Source of the DNA: Streptomyces tuirus
Lineage (GTDB): Bacteria; Actinomycetota; Actinomycetes; Streptomycetales; Streptomycetaceae
Assembly: GCA_018195615.1 (NCBI GenBank)
Contig: JAGTPG010000001.1
Location: 868,001 to 932,000 of the forward strand
Reading direction: 5' to 3'
DNA: 64,000 nucleotides
The number at the start of each line of letters is the position of its first letter. Position 1 is the first letter of the stretch. The notes beneath the pieces are model-generated. The model ran no database searches. It worked only from the letters and a program-made list of their open reading frames with translations, and had not been told where the DNA came from. The position numbers were made by a program, and so were the translations under genes. Below are positions 44,645 through 52,569 of this stretch, in pieces.

Positions 44645-44768
44645 CGCTTTCCTCCAGGACATGGTTTCTCGGGGTCGGGGCAAGCCAACCACCCCGCTGC
44701 CCGGCCCCCAAATCGGGGTGGCCGAACCCGGTCGAACGCGTTCGGAAAACACCCCCGCACGATCAAGG

Positions 44769-44780
44769 GAACATCTGTTC
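44769..44780 (+). promoter_or_regulatory. LexA-type SOS box
   Basis: GAACATCTGTTC, a GAAC-N4-GTTC palindrome matching the core of the actinobacterial/Bacillus-type LexA box, 32 bp upstream of the radical-SAM start. TATTCT (44781-44786) immediately downstream could be a -10 element, so LexA binding would block it. Confidence 0.7.
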
Positions 44781-44812
44781 TATTCTGTGGGCAGTGCTAC
44801 CGAGGAGGCGTC

Positions 44813-45853
44813 ATGCGCTGGGAGAACCTCACAGTGGACTCCGAACACGGCCGGGCCGACGCCGCGCTGTTCGGCGCCGACGCGGTGACCACTCGTACGT
44901 TCGACACGCCCGAGTTCCGCGGGATCACCTTCCACGAGATCCGGGCCCGGTCGATCATCAACCGGGTGCCGGGGGCCTCGCGCATGCCCTTCGAGTGGAC
45001 CGTCAACCCCTACCGGGGCTGCTCGCACGCGTGCGTGTACTGCTTCGCGCGCAAGACGCACAGCTATCTCGACCTCGACACGGGCCTCGGCTTCGACTCC
45101 CAGATCGTGGTGAAGACCAACGCGCCCGAGCTGCTGCGCCGGCAGCTCGGCTCGCCCCGCTGGCAGGGCGAGCACATCGCGATGGGCACGAACGTCGACT
45201 GCTACCAGCGCGCCGAGGGCCGCTACCGGCTGATGCCGGGCATCATCTCGGCCCTCCGCGACCACGCCAATCCCTTCTCGATCCTGACCAAGGGCACCCT
45301 GATCCTGCGTGACCTGGACCTGATCAGGCAGGCGGCGGAGGTGACCGACGTGGGTATCTCCGTGTCGGTCGGCTTCACCGACGCCGAGCTGTGGCGGACC
45401 GTGGAGCCGGGCACGCCCGCCCCGGAGCGGCGTCTGGAGGTCGTACGGACCTTCGGCGAGCACGGCATCGGCTGCGGTGTGCTGATGGCGCCGGTGATCC
45501 CGTTCCTGAGCGACCGTCCGGACCAACTGCGTGCCACCGTACGGGCGATCGCGGCCTCCGGTGCCACGTCCGTCACCCCGCTGGTGCTGCATCTGCGGCC
45601 GGGCGCCCGCGAGTGGTTCATGAGCTGGCTGGAGCGGCACCATCCGTACCTGGTCCCCCGCTACCGGCGCCTGTACGCGGGGGGCTCCTACGCCCCGAAG
45701 TGGTACCAGCGCCGGATCACCCGTCAGGTGCACGAACTGGCCGAGGAGTACGGCATCGGGCCCAGGCGCGCGGAGACGCCGCGGCGGATCCGGCCCCCGG
45801 AGGACCCGGCGGAGCCGCCGGTGCCGGGGCCGACGCAACTCTCGCTCCTTTAG
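44813..45853 (+). CDS. Rv2578c-family radical-SAM protein
   Basis: A 346-aa radical-SAM enzyme related to spore photoproduct lyase-like proteins and Mycobacterium Rv2578c. The iron-sulfur motif CSHACVYC (Cys70-X3-Cys74-X2-Cys77) follows WTVNPYRG; then HIAMGTNVDCYQRAEGRYRL, FSILTKGTLILRD, VSVSVGFTD-like ISVSVGFTDAELW and GCGVLMAPVIPFLSD. Its C-terminus is Pro/Arg-rich. ATG at 44813 follows GAGGAGGCGTC. The upstream LexA-type box agrees with reported LexA control of Rv2578c in Mycobacterium, suggesting a DNA-damage role. Its reaction is not known. Confidence 0.93.
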   Translation: MRWENLTVDSEHGRADAALFGADAVTTRTFDTPEFRGITFHEIRARSIINRVPGASRMPFEWTVNPYRGCSHACVYCFARKTHSYLDLDTGLGFDSQIVVKTNAPELLRRQLGSPRWQGEHIAMGTNVDCYQRAEGRYRLMPGIISALRDHANPFSILTKGTLILRDLDLIRQAAEVTDVGISVSVGFTDAELWRTVEPGTPAPERRLEVVRTFGEHGIGCGVLMAPVIPFLSDRPDQLRATVRAIAASGATSVTPLVLHLRPGAREWFMSWLERHHPYLVPRYRRLYAGGSYAPKWYQRRITRQVHELAEEYGIGPRRAETPRRIRPPEDPAEPPVPGPTQLSLL

Positions 45854-45989
45854 GAGCGTTCGGGCGCATCCGAAGATCCGATTGGGTTATGAATTGGCAG
45901 ATCAAGTTCTTTTAGGACGGCTTGCCGGGACGATGCGGCGAGGACGGTGTCCCTCGCGGTCCGACATCCCGCCGTCCTGGGAGGACTCC

Positions 45990-47567
45990 ATGACAAGACG
46001 CGCAGTCGCGCTGTGCGGCGCCGCCGTCGTGCTGGCCGGGACCTGCACGGCCGTCTCCGCCGAGGCGAGCACACCGCGCACCGCGGACACCGTGCACGCC
46101 ACGAAGCTCACCTGGAAGAACTGTGCCACCAAGGACTACCCGGTGCTCCAGTGCGCGTCCCTCGAGGTGCCGCTCGACCACCGCAGGCCGCGGGGCCGGC
46201 AGATCACCCTCGCGCTGTCCCGCGTGCCCCACACCGCCGGCACCTACCAGGGCCCGCTGCTGGTCAATCCCGGCGGTCCCGGCGGCAGCGGTCTGACGCT
46301 CGCCGGGTTCGTCGCGTCCTCGCTGCCCGAGGAGGTCGCGGCCCAGTACGACGTCATCGGCTTCGACCCGCGCGGAGTGGGCGCGAGCCGGCCGGCGCTG
46401 GACTGCAAGCCCGGCCACTTCGCCGCGGTGCGCCCGGACTCCGTGCCGACCACACCGGCCGTCGAGCGAGCCAACCTCACCCGCGCCAAGTCCTTCGCCG
46501 CCGCCTGCGGCAAGAAGCACGCGGACCTCCTGCCGTACATCGACACGGTCAGCGCCGCGCGCGACCTGGACGCGATCCGGCAGGCCCTGGGCGTGGGCCG
46601 GCTCAACTACTTCGGCTACTCGTACGGCACCTACCTGGGCGCGGTCTACGCGAGGCTCTTCCCCGAGCGGGTCAGACGTCTGGTCCTGGACTCGGTCGTG
46701 TCGCCGACCGACGTCTGGTACGACGTCAACCAGTACCAGAACCTCGCCTTCAACGACCGTCATCGCGCCTTCATGGCCTGGGTCGCCGAGCACGACGAGA
46801 CGTACGGGCTCGGCACCGATCCGGAGAGGGTCGAGGTCAAGTGGTACGCGATGCGGGCGGCTCTGGCGAAGAAGCCGACGGGGGGTGAGGTGGGCGCCGC
46901 GGAACTGGAGGACACCTATCTCCCGGGCAGCTACTACAACGGCTACTGGCCGAGCCTGGCGGAGGCGTTCGCGGCGTACGTGATCGACAAGAACGGCGCC
47001 CCTCTCGTCAAGGCGTACCGGAACCTCGGCGCGGTCGACGCCTCCGGCGACAACGGCTACAGCATCTACACCTCGGTGGAGTGCGGGGACGCCGCCTGGC
47101 CGCGTGACTGGCGTCAGTGGCGGAAGGACAACTGGGCGGCGTACGAGAAGGCGCCGTTCATGACGTGGAACAACGCCTGGTACAACGCGCCGTGCGCGTT
47201 CTGGCCGACGGCCGCGCAGCGCCCGGTGAGCATCGCCAACGGCGAGCTGCCGCCCGCCCTGCTGTTCCAGGCGACGGGCGACGCGGCCACTCCCTACGTG
47301 GGCGGCGTCTCGGTCCACCATCTGCTGGCGCGCTCCAGCCTGGTGATCGAGGAGGGCGGCGGCAACCACGGGATCACGCTGAGCGGGAACGCCTGTCTGG
47401 ACAAGCATCTGGCGCGGTACCTGTCCGACGGCACCGTGCCCCGCGGACAGGGCGTGGCCGACGCGGTGTGCCAGGCCCTGCCCGACCCGAAGCCGGCCGC
47501 CACGAAGGCGGCGCCGGCCTCCGCGAGCGGATCGACGCTGCACAGCCTGCTCGGCTTCCGCGCGTGA
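45990..47567 (+). CDS. Secreted tripeptidyl aminopeptidase-like S33 hydrolase
   Basis: A 525-aa exported serine peptidase. The ATG at 45990 follows GGGAGGACTCC; the signal peptide is MTRRAVALCGAAVVLAGTCT with cleavage near AEA-ST. The alpha/beta hydrolase domain has LLVNPGGPGGSGL (oxyanion), FDPRGVGAS, nucleophile motif FGYSYGTYLG (Ser211), ATGDAATPYVG (Asp) and GGGNHGITL (His), the order found in SlpD/Tap of Streptomyces. It removes tripeptides from secreted proteins. The C-terminal Ala/Ser-rich tail ends HSLLGFRA. No Cys lipobox. Monocistronic. Confidence 0.93.
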   Translation: MTRRAVALCGAAVVLAGTCTAVSAEASTPRTADTVHATKLTWKNCATKDYPVLQCASLEVPLDHRRPRGRQITLALSRVPHTAGTYQGPLLVNPGGPGGSGLTLAGFVASSLPEEVAAQYDVIGFDPRGVGASRPALDCKPGHFAAVRPDSVPTTPAVERANLTRAKSFAAACGKKHADLLPYIDTVSAARDLDAIRQALGVGRLNYFGYSYGTYLGAVYARLFPERVRRLVLDSVVSPTDVWYDVNQYQNLAFNDRHRAFMAWVAEHDETYGLGTDPERVEVKWYAMRAALAKKPTGGEVGAAELEDTYLPGSYYNGYWPSLAEAFAAYVIDKNGAPLVKAYRNLGAVDASGDNGYSIYTSVECGDAAWPRDWRQWRKDNWAAYEKAPFMTWNNAWYNAPCAFWPTAAQRPVSIANGELPPALLFQATGDAATPYVGGVSVHHLLARSSLVIEEGGGNHGITLSGNACLDKHLARYLSDGTVPRGQGVADAVCQALPDPKPAATKAAPASASGSTLHSLLGFRA

Positions 47568-47623
47568 GCGTCTGACGAACCGTCGGGGCGGGCGCTGTCA
47601 GGGCCGTGGTCCACTATGGAGCC

Positions 47624-48022
47624 ATGAGCGAGCTGACCAGAATTCCCGCCCCCGACGGGGTCGCCCCCGCCGCCCAGTACAGCCATGTCGTCCTGGGCAC
47701 CGGCCGCTTCGTGGCGATCGCCGGCCAGGTCGCGCTCGACGAGCTGGGGCGGCTGGCCGGCGAGGACGACCCGGCGGCCCAGGCCCGCCAGGTCTTCGAG
47801 AACCTCCGGCGCTGTCTGGCCGCCGCCGGCGCCGGCTTCGACGACGTCGTCAAGCTCACCTACTTCGTGACGGACGTGGCCCACCTGCCCGCGATCCGGG
47901 CGGCCCGCGCCGCGTACATACCCGACGACCGGCTGCCGGCCTCTTCGGCGGTGCAGGTCGCCGCGCTGGTCCGGCCGGAGTTCCTCCTGGAGGTCGAGGC
48001 GTTCGCGGTGGTGGCGGAGTGA
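47624..48022 (+). CDS. RidA/YjgF-family protein
   Basis: A 132-aa enamine/imine deaminase-like protein of the RidA family: APAAQYSHVVLGTGRFVAIA, GQVALDE, NLRRCLAAAGAGFDDVVKLT and a C-terminal ASSAVQVAALVRPEFLLEVE. Catalytic Arg positions cannot be certified by eye; many actinobacterial members belong to Rid1-7 subgroups lacking activity. ATG at 47624. Its stop overlaps the next gene by 4 nt. Confidence 0.9.
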   Translation: MSELTRIPAPDGVAPAAQYSHVVLGTGRFVAIAGQVALDELGRLAGEDDPAAQARQVFENLRRCLAAAGAGFDDVVKLTYFVTDVAHLPAIRAARAAYIPDDRLPASSAVQVAALVRPEFLLEVEAFAVVAE

Positions 48023-48546
48023 GGGGGCTTCGGATACGGGAGATGACCCTCGCCGACTGCGACCGGGTCGCCGAGATCCGCGTCCGCGGCTGGCAGAGCG
48101 CGTATCAGTGCCTGATCCCGCAGTCGTACCTGGACGGGCTCAGCGTCGCGGAGGACGCCGAGCGACGTCGTGCGCACCTCACGCGAGGCGACGGCAGCAA
48201 GGTGGACCTGGTCGCCGAGGACGCGCACGGCGAGGTCGTGGCCTGGGCCTGCCACGGCCCGTACCGGGACGGCGAAGTGCGCACTTCGGACGCCGAGTTG
48301 TACGCCATCTACGTCCACCCTGATCATGTCGGCCAGGGCGCCGGGCAGGCGCTGCTCGCGGAGTCCGTCGCACGCTGCTCCGCCGCGGGCCGGGACCGTC
48401 TCCTCCTGTGGGTCCTCAAGGAGAACAGCCGGGCCCGCCGCTTCTACGAACGGGCCGGCTTCCACGCGGACGGCGCCGAGGAGCCCTTCGAGGTGGAGGG
48501 CGTGACGGTCCCCGAGGTGCGGTACGCGCGCCCGCTCCCCCACTGA
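48019..48546 (+). CDS. GNAT-family N-acetyltransferase
   Basis: A 175-aa acetyltransferase: RVRGWQSAYQCLIPQSYLDG, AIYVHPDHVGQGAGQALLAE (acetyl-CoA pyrophosphate loop) and NSRARRFYERAGFHADG. GTG at 48019 overlaps the RidA stop (GTGA), so they are coexpressed. Substrate unknown; an amine or the N-terminus of a protein are typical. Confidence 0.92.
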   Translation: MRGLRIREMTLADCDRVAEIRVRGWQSAYQCLIPQSYLDGLSVAEDAERRRAHLTRGDGSKVDLVAEDAHGEVVAWACHGPYRDGEVRTSDAELYAIYVHPDHVGQGAGQALLAESVARCSAAGRDRLLLWVLKENSRARRFYERAGFHADGAEEPFEVEGVTVPEVRYARPLPH

Positions 48547-48548
48547 CC

Positions 48549-49124
48549 TCACCTCTGCTTCGGGATCCGCCCCAGCGCCTTGACCGCGGCCTCGGCCAGC
48601 GCCGGGTGCGCGAGGGCCTCGTTCAGTACGGGTCTGGCCCGCGCGTCGCCCAGCGCGCCGAGCCCGTCCACGCAGGCGAGGGCCACGCGACGGTACGGAT
48701 CATGCGGGCGCAGCCGCCGCTGCAGGGTGGTGATCAGCGCCGGCACGGCCTCCGGGGCGCGCAGCTCGACCAGCAGCCGCACCGGGTGCAGGGCGTAGGC
48801 GACGCGCAGTTCGTTGGTGGCGAGGGCGGCGGCCGCGCGGGCGGTGCGCGGGTCGCCGAGGCGGGCGAGGGCGTGGGCTGCGGAGACACAGCGTGGCGGA
48901 TCGCGGTGGTTGAGCAGCAGGACCAGGGCCTCGAAGGCCCGCCGGTCCTGGGCGAGCCCCAGCCGGAACGCGGCGAGTTCTCTCGCCCAGAGTGGCTGCC
49001 CTGGTTCGGTCAGCACTCCCGCCAGGTCGTCGAGGTCGCCGGTCGCCACGAGCCGCTCGAACGCGGGCGAGGCCCCCGACTCCTGCCGTAAGCGCTCCGT
49101 GAGTGATCGCAACTCTTCGTCCAT
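48549..49124 (-). CDS. HEAT-repeat protein
   Basis: A 191-aa all-helical protein with four to five degenerate HEAT repeats (AFEALVLLLNHRDPPRCVSA, ALARLGDPRTARAAAAL, PEAVPALITTLQRRLRPHDP, RVALACVDGLGALGDARARP), a scaffold without catalytic motif. Homologues are sometimes mislabelled adenylosuccinate lyase; no such motif is present. Convergent with the GNAT gene (2 bp) and divergent from the dehydrogenase gene 332 bp away. Confidence 0.85.
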   Translation of the reverse strand: MDEELRSLTERLRQESGASPAFERLVATGDLDDLAGVLTEPGQPLWARELAAFRLGLAQDRRAFEALVLLLNHRDPPRCVSAAHALARLGDPRTARAAAALATNELRVAYALHPVRLLVELRAPEAVPALITTLQRRLRPHDPYRRVALACVDGLGALGDARARPVLNEALAHPALAEAAVKALGRIPKQR

Positions 49125-49456
49125 GACTGAGAGATTAGGGGCGCCGCGAGCCGCGCGGGACGTACATCACAAACACGAGGGCTGGCGTGCTCGTTACCCG
49201 CCAGTTAAGCTCAGACGAGCGGGTTACCCACTCGCATTCTCCTCGCGGCGGTCTGGTGACGCGGCCACCGTGAGCGCAGTCGGTTCGGTACTTCAGGTAC
49301 CGCGGTGCGACTCGGCCCCGGGACAGGGCCGGTCCTCCCATCACCGGGCGTGTGCGCTTGCAGCCCGGCAACACCCGCATTTCTCACGCACCCGGTGCGC
49401 CTTTCGGCGCTCATGGGCGTGTTCCCCGTCGTCACCCTCATTCCTGGAGTCCCGCG
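49125..49456. other. Divergent intergenic region with possible operator
   Basis: A 332-bp gap between the HEAT gene and the dehydrogenase gene. No credible small gene is visible. It contains an imperfect palindrome TTACCCGCCAGTTAA (49194-49208) and a related GCGGGTTACCC (49219-49229) 25 bp further on, resembling TTAC/GTAA operators of TetR regulators of lipid catabolism. GGAG precedes the dehydrogenase ATG. Promoters for both genes must lie here, but none is clear. Confidence 0.4.
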
Positions 49457-51262
49457 ATGGCCACTCCCCTTTCCGACCCGTCCCCGTCCCCGCTCCAGAC
49501 CATCGCCGTCGTCGGCCTCGGCACGATGGGCACCGGCATCGCCGAGGTCCTCGCCAAGGCCGGCCGCGAGGTCGTCGGCATCGACATCAGCGAGGCCCAG
49601 GCCGCGAAGTGCGTCGCCGCCCTGGAGTCCTCCACCGCCCGTGGCGTCGAGCGCGGGCGGCTCACCGAGCAGGACAGGGCGGAGATCCTCGCCCGCGTCC
49701 GCACCTCCGCCGACCTGCGGGCGGCGGCCGACGCCGACCTGGTCATCGAGGTGGCCCCGGAGTCGTACGAGGTCAAGCAGCAGATCTTCCGGGAGCTGGA
49801 CGGGATCGTGCGCCCGGAGACGATCCTGGCGACGGGCACCAACGCCCTGTCCGTCACACGGCTCGCCGCCGACTCGGCGCGTCCCGAGCGGGTGCTGGGC
49901 CTGCACTTCTTCAACCCGGCCCCGGCGATGCGGCTGGTCGAGGTCGTCTCCTCGGTGCTGACCGCGCCGGCGGCCGTCACGGCGGTCACGAACCTCGCGC
50001 TCGACCTGGGCAAGGAGCCCGTCGCGGTCGGTGACCGCCCCGGCTTCGTCGCCGACGGACTGCTGTTCGGCTATCTGAACCAGGCCGCCGCGATGTACGA
50101 GGCGAAGTACGCCTCCCGTGAGGACATCGACGCCGCGATGCGGCTGGGCTGCGGGCTGCCCATGGGCCCGCTGGCGCTGCTCGACCTGATCGGCGTGGAC
50201 ACCGCGCGCACGGTCCTGGAGGCGATGTACGCCGCGTCCCGCGACCGGCTGCACGCCCCCGCGCCGATCCTCAAGCAGCTGAGCGAGGCGGGCCTGACGG
50301 GCCGCAAGGCGGGGCGCGGTTTCTACACCTACGAGGCGCCGGGCAGCGGCACGGTCGTGCGTGACGCGCTGACCCCGCTGGAGGGCGGCGGCCTGACCCC
50401 GGGCCGGGAGGTCGCCTCGGTCGGTGTCGCGGGCTCGGGCACCATGGCCTCCGGTATCGCCGAGGTCTTCGCCAAGGCGGGGTACGAGGTGGTCCTCGCC
50501 GCCCGCAGCGAGGAGAAGGCCCAGGCCGCGAAGGCCCGGATCGGCAAGTCCCTGGCCCGCTCGGTCGACAAGGGCCGGCTGACCGCGGAGGCCGCCGCCG
50601 AGACCCTGGACCGCATCACGGCCACGGGCACCTACGACGACTTCGCCGGCGTCGACCTGGCCGTGGAGGCGGTCGCCGAGGACCTGGAGGTCAAGCGGCA
50701 GCTGTTCGCCGCGCTGGACAAGGTCTGCAAGCCGGGCGCGGTCCTGGCCACCACCACCTCGTCCCTGCCCGTCGTCGCCTGTGCCCGTGCCACCTCGCGC
50801 CCGCAGGACGTGATCGGCATGCACTTCTTCAACCCGGCGCCGGCCATGAAGCTGGTCGAGGTCGTGCGTACGGTCCTGACCGCCGACGACGTCCACGCGA
50901 CGGTCCGCGAGGTGTGCGGCCGGATCAGGAAGCACGCGGTCGACTGCGGGGACCGTGCGGGCTTCATCGTGAACGCGCTGCTGTTCCCGTACCTCAACAA
51001 CGCGGTCAAGATGGTCCAGGAGCACTACGCGTCCCTGGACGACATCGACGCGGCGATGAAGCTGGGCGGCGGTTACCCGATGGGCCCGTTCGAGCTGCTG
51101 GACGTCGTCGGGCTCGATGTCTCGCTCGCCATCGAGAAGGTCCTGCACCGCGAGTTCCGTGACCCCGGACTCGCTCCGGCGCCGCTCCTGGAGCACCTGG
51201 TGGCCGCGGGCTGCCTCGGCCGCAAGACCGGCCGTGGCTTCCGCGAATATGCCAGGCGCTGA
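49457..51262 (+). CDS. Tandem-duplicated 3-hydroxyacyl-CoA dehydrogenase
   Basis: A 601-aa protein with two complete 3-hydroxyacyl-CoA dehydrogenase copies. Copy 1 (about 10-295) has IAVVGLGTMGTGIAEVLAKA and GLHFFNPAPAMRLVEVV; copy 2 (about 315-600) has VGVAGSGTMASGIAEVFAKA and GMHFFNPAPAMKLVEVV. Each copy has an NAD-binding half and a helical C-terminal half (ASREDIDAAMRLGCGLPMGP; ASLDDIDAAMKLGGGYPMGP). Likely acts as 3-hydroxybutyryl-CoA dehydrogenase, supplying crotonyl-CoA to the adjacent ethylmalonyl-CoA operon. ATG at 49457 follows GGAGTCCCGCG. The copies are similar but not identical, pointing to an old duplication. Confidence 0.92.
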   Translation: MATPLSDPSPSPLQTIAVVGLGTMGTGIAEVLAKAGREVVGIDISEAQAAKCVAALESSTARGVERGRLTEQDRAEILARVRTSADLRAAADADLVIEVAPESYEVKQQIFRELDGIVRPETILATGTNALSVTRLAADSARPERVLGLHFFNPAPAMRLVEVVSSVLTAPAAVTAVTNLALDLGKEPVAVGDRPGFVADGLLFGYLNQAAAMYEAKYASREDIDAAMRLGCGLPMGPLALLDLIGVDTARTVLEAMYAASRDRLHAPAPILKQLSEAGLTGRKAGRGFYTYEAPGSGTVVRDALTPLEGGGLTPGREVASVGVAGSGTMASGIAEVFAKAGYEVVLAARSEEKAQAAKARIGKSLARSVDKGRLTAEAAAETLDRITATGTYDDFAGVDLAVEAVAEDLEVKRQLFAALDKVCKPGAVLATTTSSLPVVACARATSRPQDVIGMHFFNPAPAMKLVEVVRTVLTADDVHATVREVCGRIRKHAVDCGDRAGFIVNALLFPYLNNAVKMVQEHYASLDDIDAAMKLGGGYPMGPFELLDVVGLDVSLAIEKVLHREFRDPGLAPAPLLEHLVAAGCLGRKTGRGFREYARR

Positions 51263-51377
51263 GGGTCCCGGCGACTGGTTCCGGTCCGGCGCGGAGTGGG
51301 GCGGCCTGCTCGGCCCGGACCGGTGCCACGAACCAGGCCCTGCGCGGCGAGCTGCGCACATGCAGTACGTTCAGGGC

Positions 51378-52187
51378 ATGCCCCAGCCCGCCAAGTCCTC
51401 ACGTACACCAGCTACGACCGACGCGCCGGAGAGTGCCGCAGGCTCCCGCGCCGCCGCCCAGCGGCTCAAGATGCGCCGGGAACTGGCGGCCGCCGCGATG
51501 GAGCTGTTCGCGACCAAGGGGTACGAGGCGACCACCGTCGACGAGATCGCGGCCCAGGCCGGGGTCGCCCGCCGCACCTTCTTCCGCCACTTCCGCTCCA
51601 AGGAAGAGGCGATCTTCCCCGACCACGACGACACCCTGATCCGCGCCGAGGCGGTGCTCAACGCCGCGCCCGCGCACGAGCATCCGCTCGACACGGTGTG
51701 CCGCGGCATCAAGGAAGTCATGAGGATGTACGCGGCGCGGCCGGAGATCTCGGTCGCCCGCTACAAGCTGACACGTGAGGTGCCCACGCTGCGCGAGGCG
51801 GAGATCGCGTCGGTGGCCCGCTACGAGCGCCTCTTCACCCGCTATCTCCTCGGCCACTTCGACGAGCGCGCGCACGCCGACGACGCCAACGACGACCCGC
51901 TGCTGGCGGAGGTCGCCGCGTCCGCCGTGGTCACCGCGCACAACCACGTCCTGCGGCGCTGGCTGCGGGCCGGCGGGCAGGGGGACGTGGAGGCGCAGCT
52001 GGACCACGCCTTCGCCATCGTGCGGAAGACGTTCGGCACGGGGATCGGAGCCGGGCGCTCCACGAGCCCGCAGCCGGCCGCGGCGACGGCCTCGGCGCAG
52101 GGCGAGGTGCTGGTGACCGTCGCCCGCACCGACGCCCCGCTGGACGAGGTCATGCGGACGATCGAGCAGGCGCTCAAGGAGCGCTGA
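51378..52187 (+). CDS. TetR-family regulator of the ethylmalonyl-CoA region
   Basis: A 269-aa TetR regulator: N-terminal HTH KMRRELAAAAMELFATKGYE and TTVDEIAAQAGVARRTFFRH, then a long ligand-binding domain and a Gly/Ala-rich tail. It lies between the dehydrogenase and the ccr operon, all on the plus strand, and two candidate operators occur at 52331-52366 in front of ccr. Control of ccr (and perhaps itself) is inferred. ATG 51378 chosen; an upstream ATG at 51360 is in frame, and neither has a clear ribosome-binding site. Confidence 0.9.
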   Translation: MPQPAKSSRTPATTDAPESAAGSRAAAQRLKMRRELAAAAMELFATKGYEATTVDEIAAQAGVARRTFFRHFRSKEEAIFPDHDDTLIRAEAVLNAAPAHEHPLDTVCRGIKEVMRMYAARPEISVARYKLTREVPTLREAEIASVARYERLFTRYLLGHFDERAHADDANDDPLLAEVAASAVVTAHNHVLRRWLRAGGQGDVEAQLDHAFAIVRKTFGTGIGAGRSTSPQPAAATASAQGEVLVTVARTDAPLDEVMRTIEQALKER

Positions 52188-52208
52188 GCACGCTTTCCCA
52201 CTGTGATG

Positions 52209-52235
52209 ACGGCCACCCCACGGGGTGGCCGTTTT
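52209..52235 (+). terminator. Intrinsic terminator after the TetR gene
   Basis: Perfect 10-11 bp stem ACGGCCACCC / GGGTGGCCGT with a small loop followed by TTTT, 22 nt after the stop codon. It isolates TetR transcription from the ccr operon. Confidence 0.88.
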
Positions 52236-52330
52236 GGCATGTCAGAGGCCGTTTTGACGGCGCCCGCCGAGGCCATTCGATCGATCATCGCTCATTTGTT
52301 ACGTAAAGATTTCATCTGAGAGCAAGTTCT

Positions 52331-52372
52331 GGCACTCAGTGCCTTGCGAGGTGACACGCGGTGTCATACGTT
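52331..52372 (+). promoter_or_regulatory. ccr promoter with two palindromic operators
   Basis: GGCACTCAGTGCC (52331-52343) and TGACACGCGGTGTCA (52352-52366) are perfect palindromes whose centres are 22 bp (two helical turns) apart. Between them TTGCGA (52344-52349) and TACGTT (52367-52372) are spaced 17 bp, a plausible HrdB-type -35/-10 pair; the second palindrome fills the spacer exactly. A repressor dimer at each site would occlude RNA polymerase. Confidence 0.65.
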
Positions 52373-52378
52373 GGAGAG

Positions 52379-52569
52379 GTCCGGGCGACCGTCCCAGCAA
52401 GCCCACCCGCCTGCTCGCCCGGACGCCTGCGTCACAGGCAACCTCCCGCGCCACCAAGCGCTGCCGAACAGCACCACCGCCGAACCGACGGCACACCCTC
52501 AACCCTCAGCAGCACCGACGTAACCATCGGCGCCCCTCCCTCAGGGCGCTCACCGCCGGAGGCAACACC
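52379..52569 (+). promoter_or_regulatory. Structured 5' leader of ccr
   Basis: If transcription starts a few bases after the -10, the leader is about 190 nt without an ORF. It can form GTCCGGGCGA / TCGCCCGGAC (52379-52388 with 52415-52424), GCCTG / CAGGC (52425-52429 with 52435-52439) and GCGCCC / GGGCGC (52530-52535 with 52544-52549), the last just upstream of the GGAGG ribosome-binding site (52558-52562). The rest of 52188-52330 holds the TetR terminator and an A/T-rich stretch with palindrome TTACGTAA. Confidence 0.45.

Noticed and set aside
48549-49124. Adenylosuccinate lyase (a common database label for this family)
   Set aside because: The sequence is a helical-repeat protein and lacks the fumarase/aspartase signature.
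52331-52343. CIRCE/HrcA heat-shock operator
   Set aside because: GGCACTCAGTGCC contains GCACTC but the CIRCE element needs inverted TTAGCACTC halves separated by 9 nt, which is not the case.
52379-52569. Cobalamin riboswitch upstream of ccr
   Set aside because: No B12-box or conserved core of the cobalamin family could be found; only generic inverted repeats are present.
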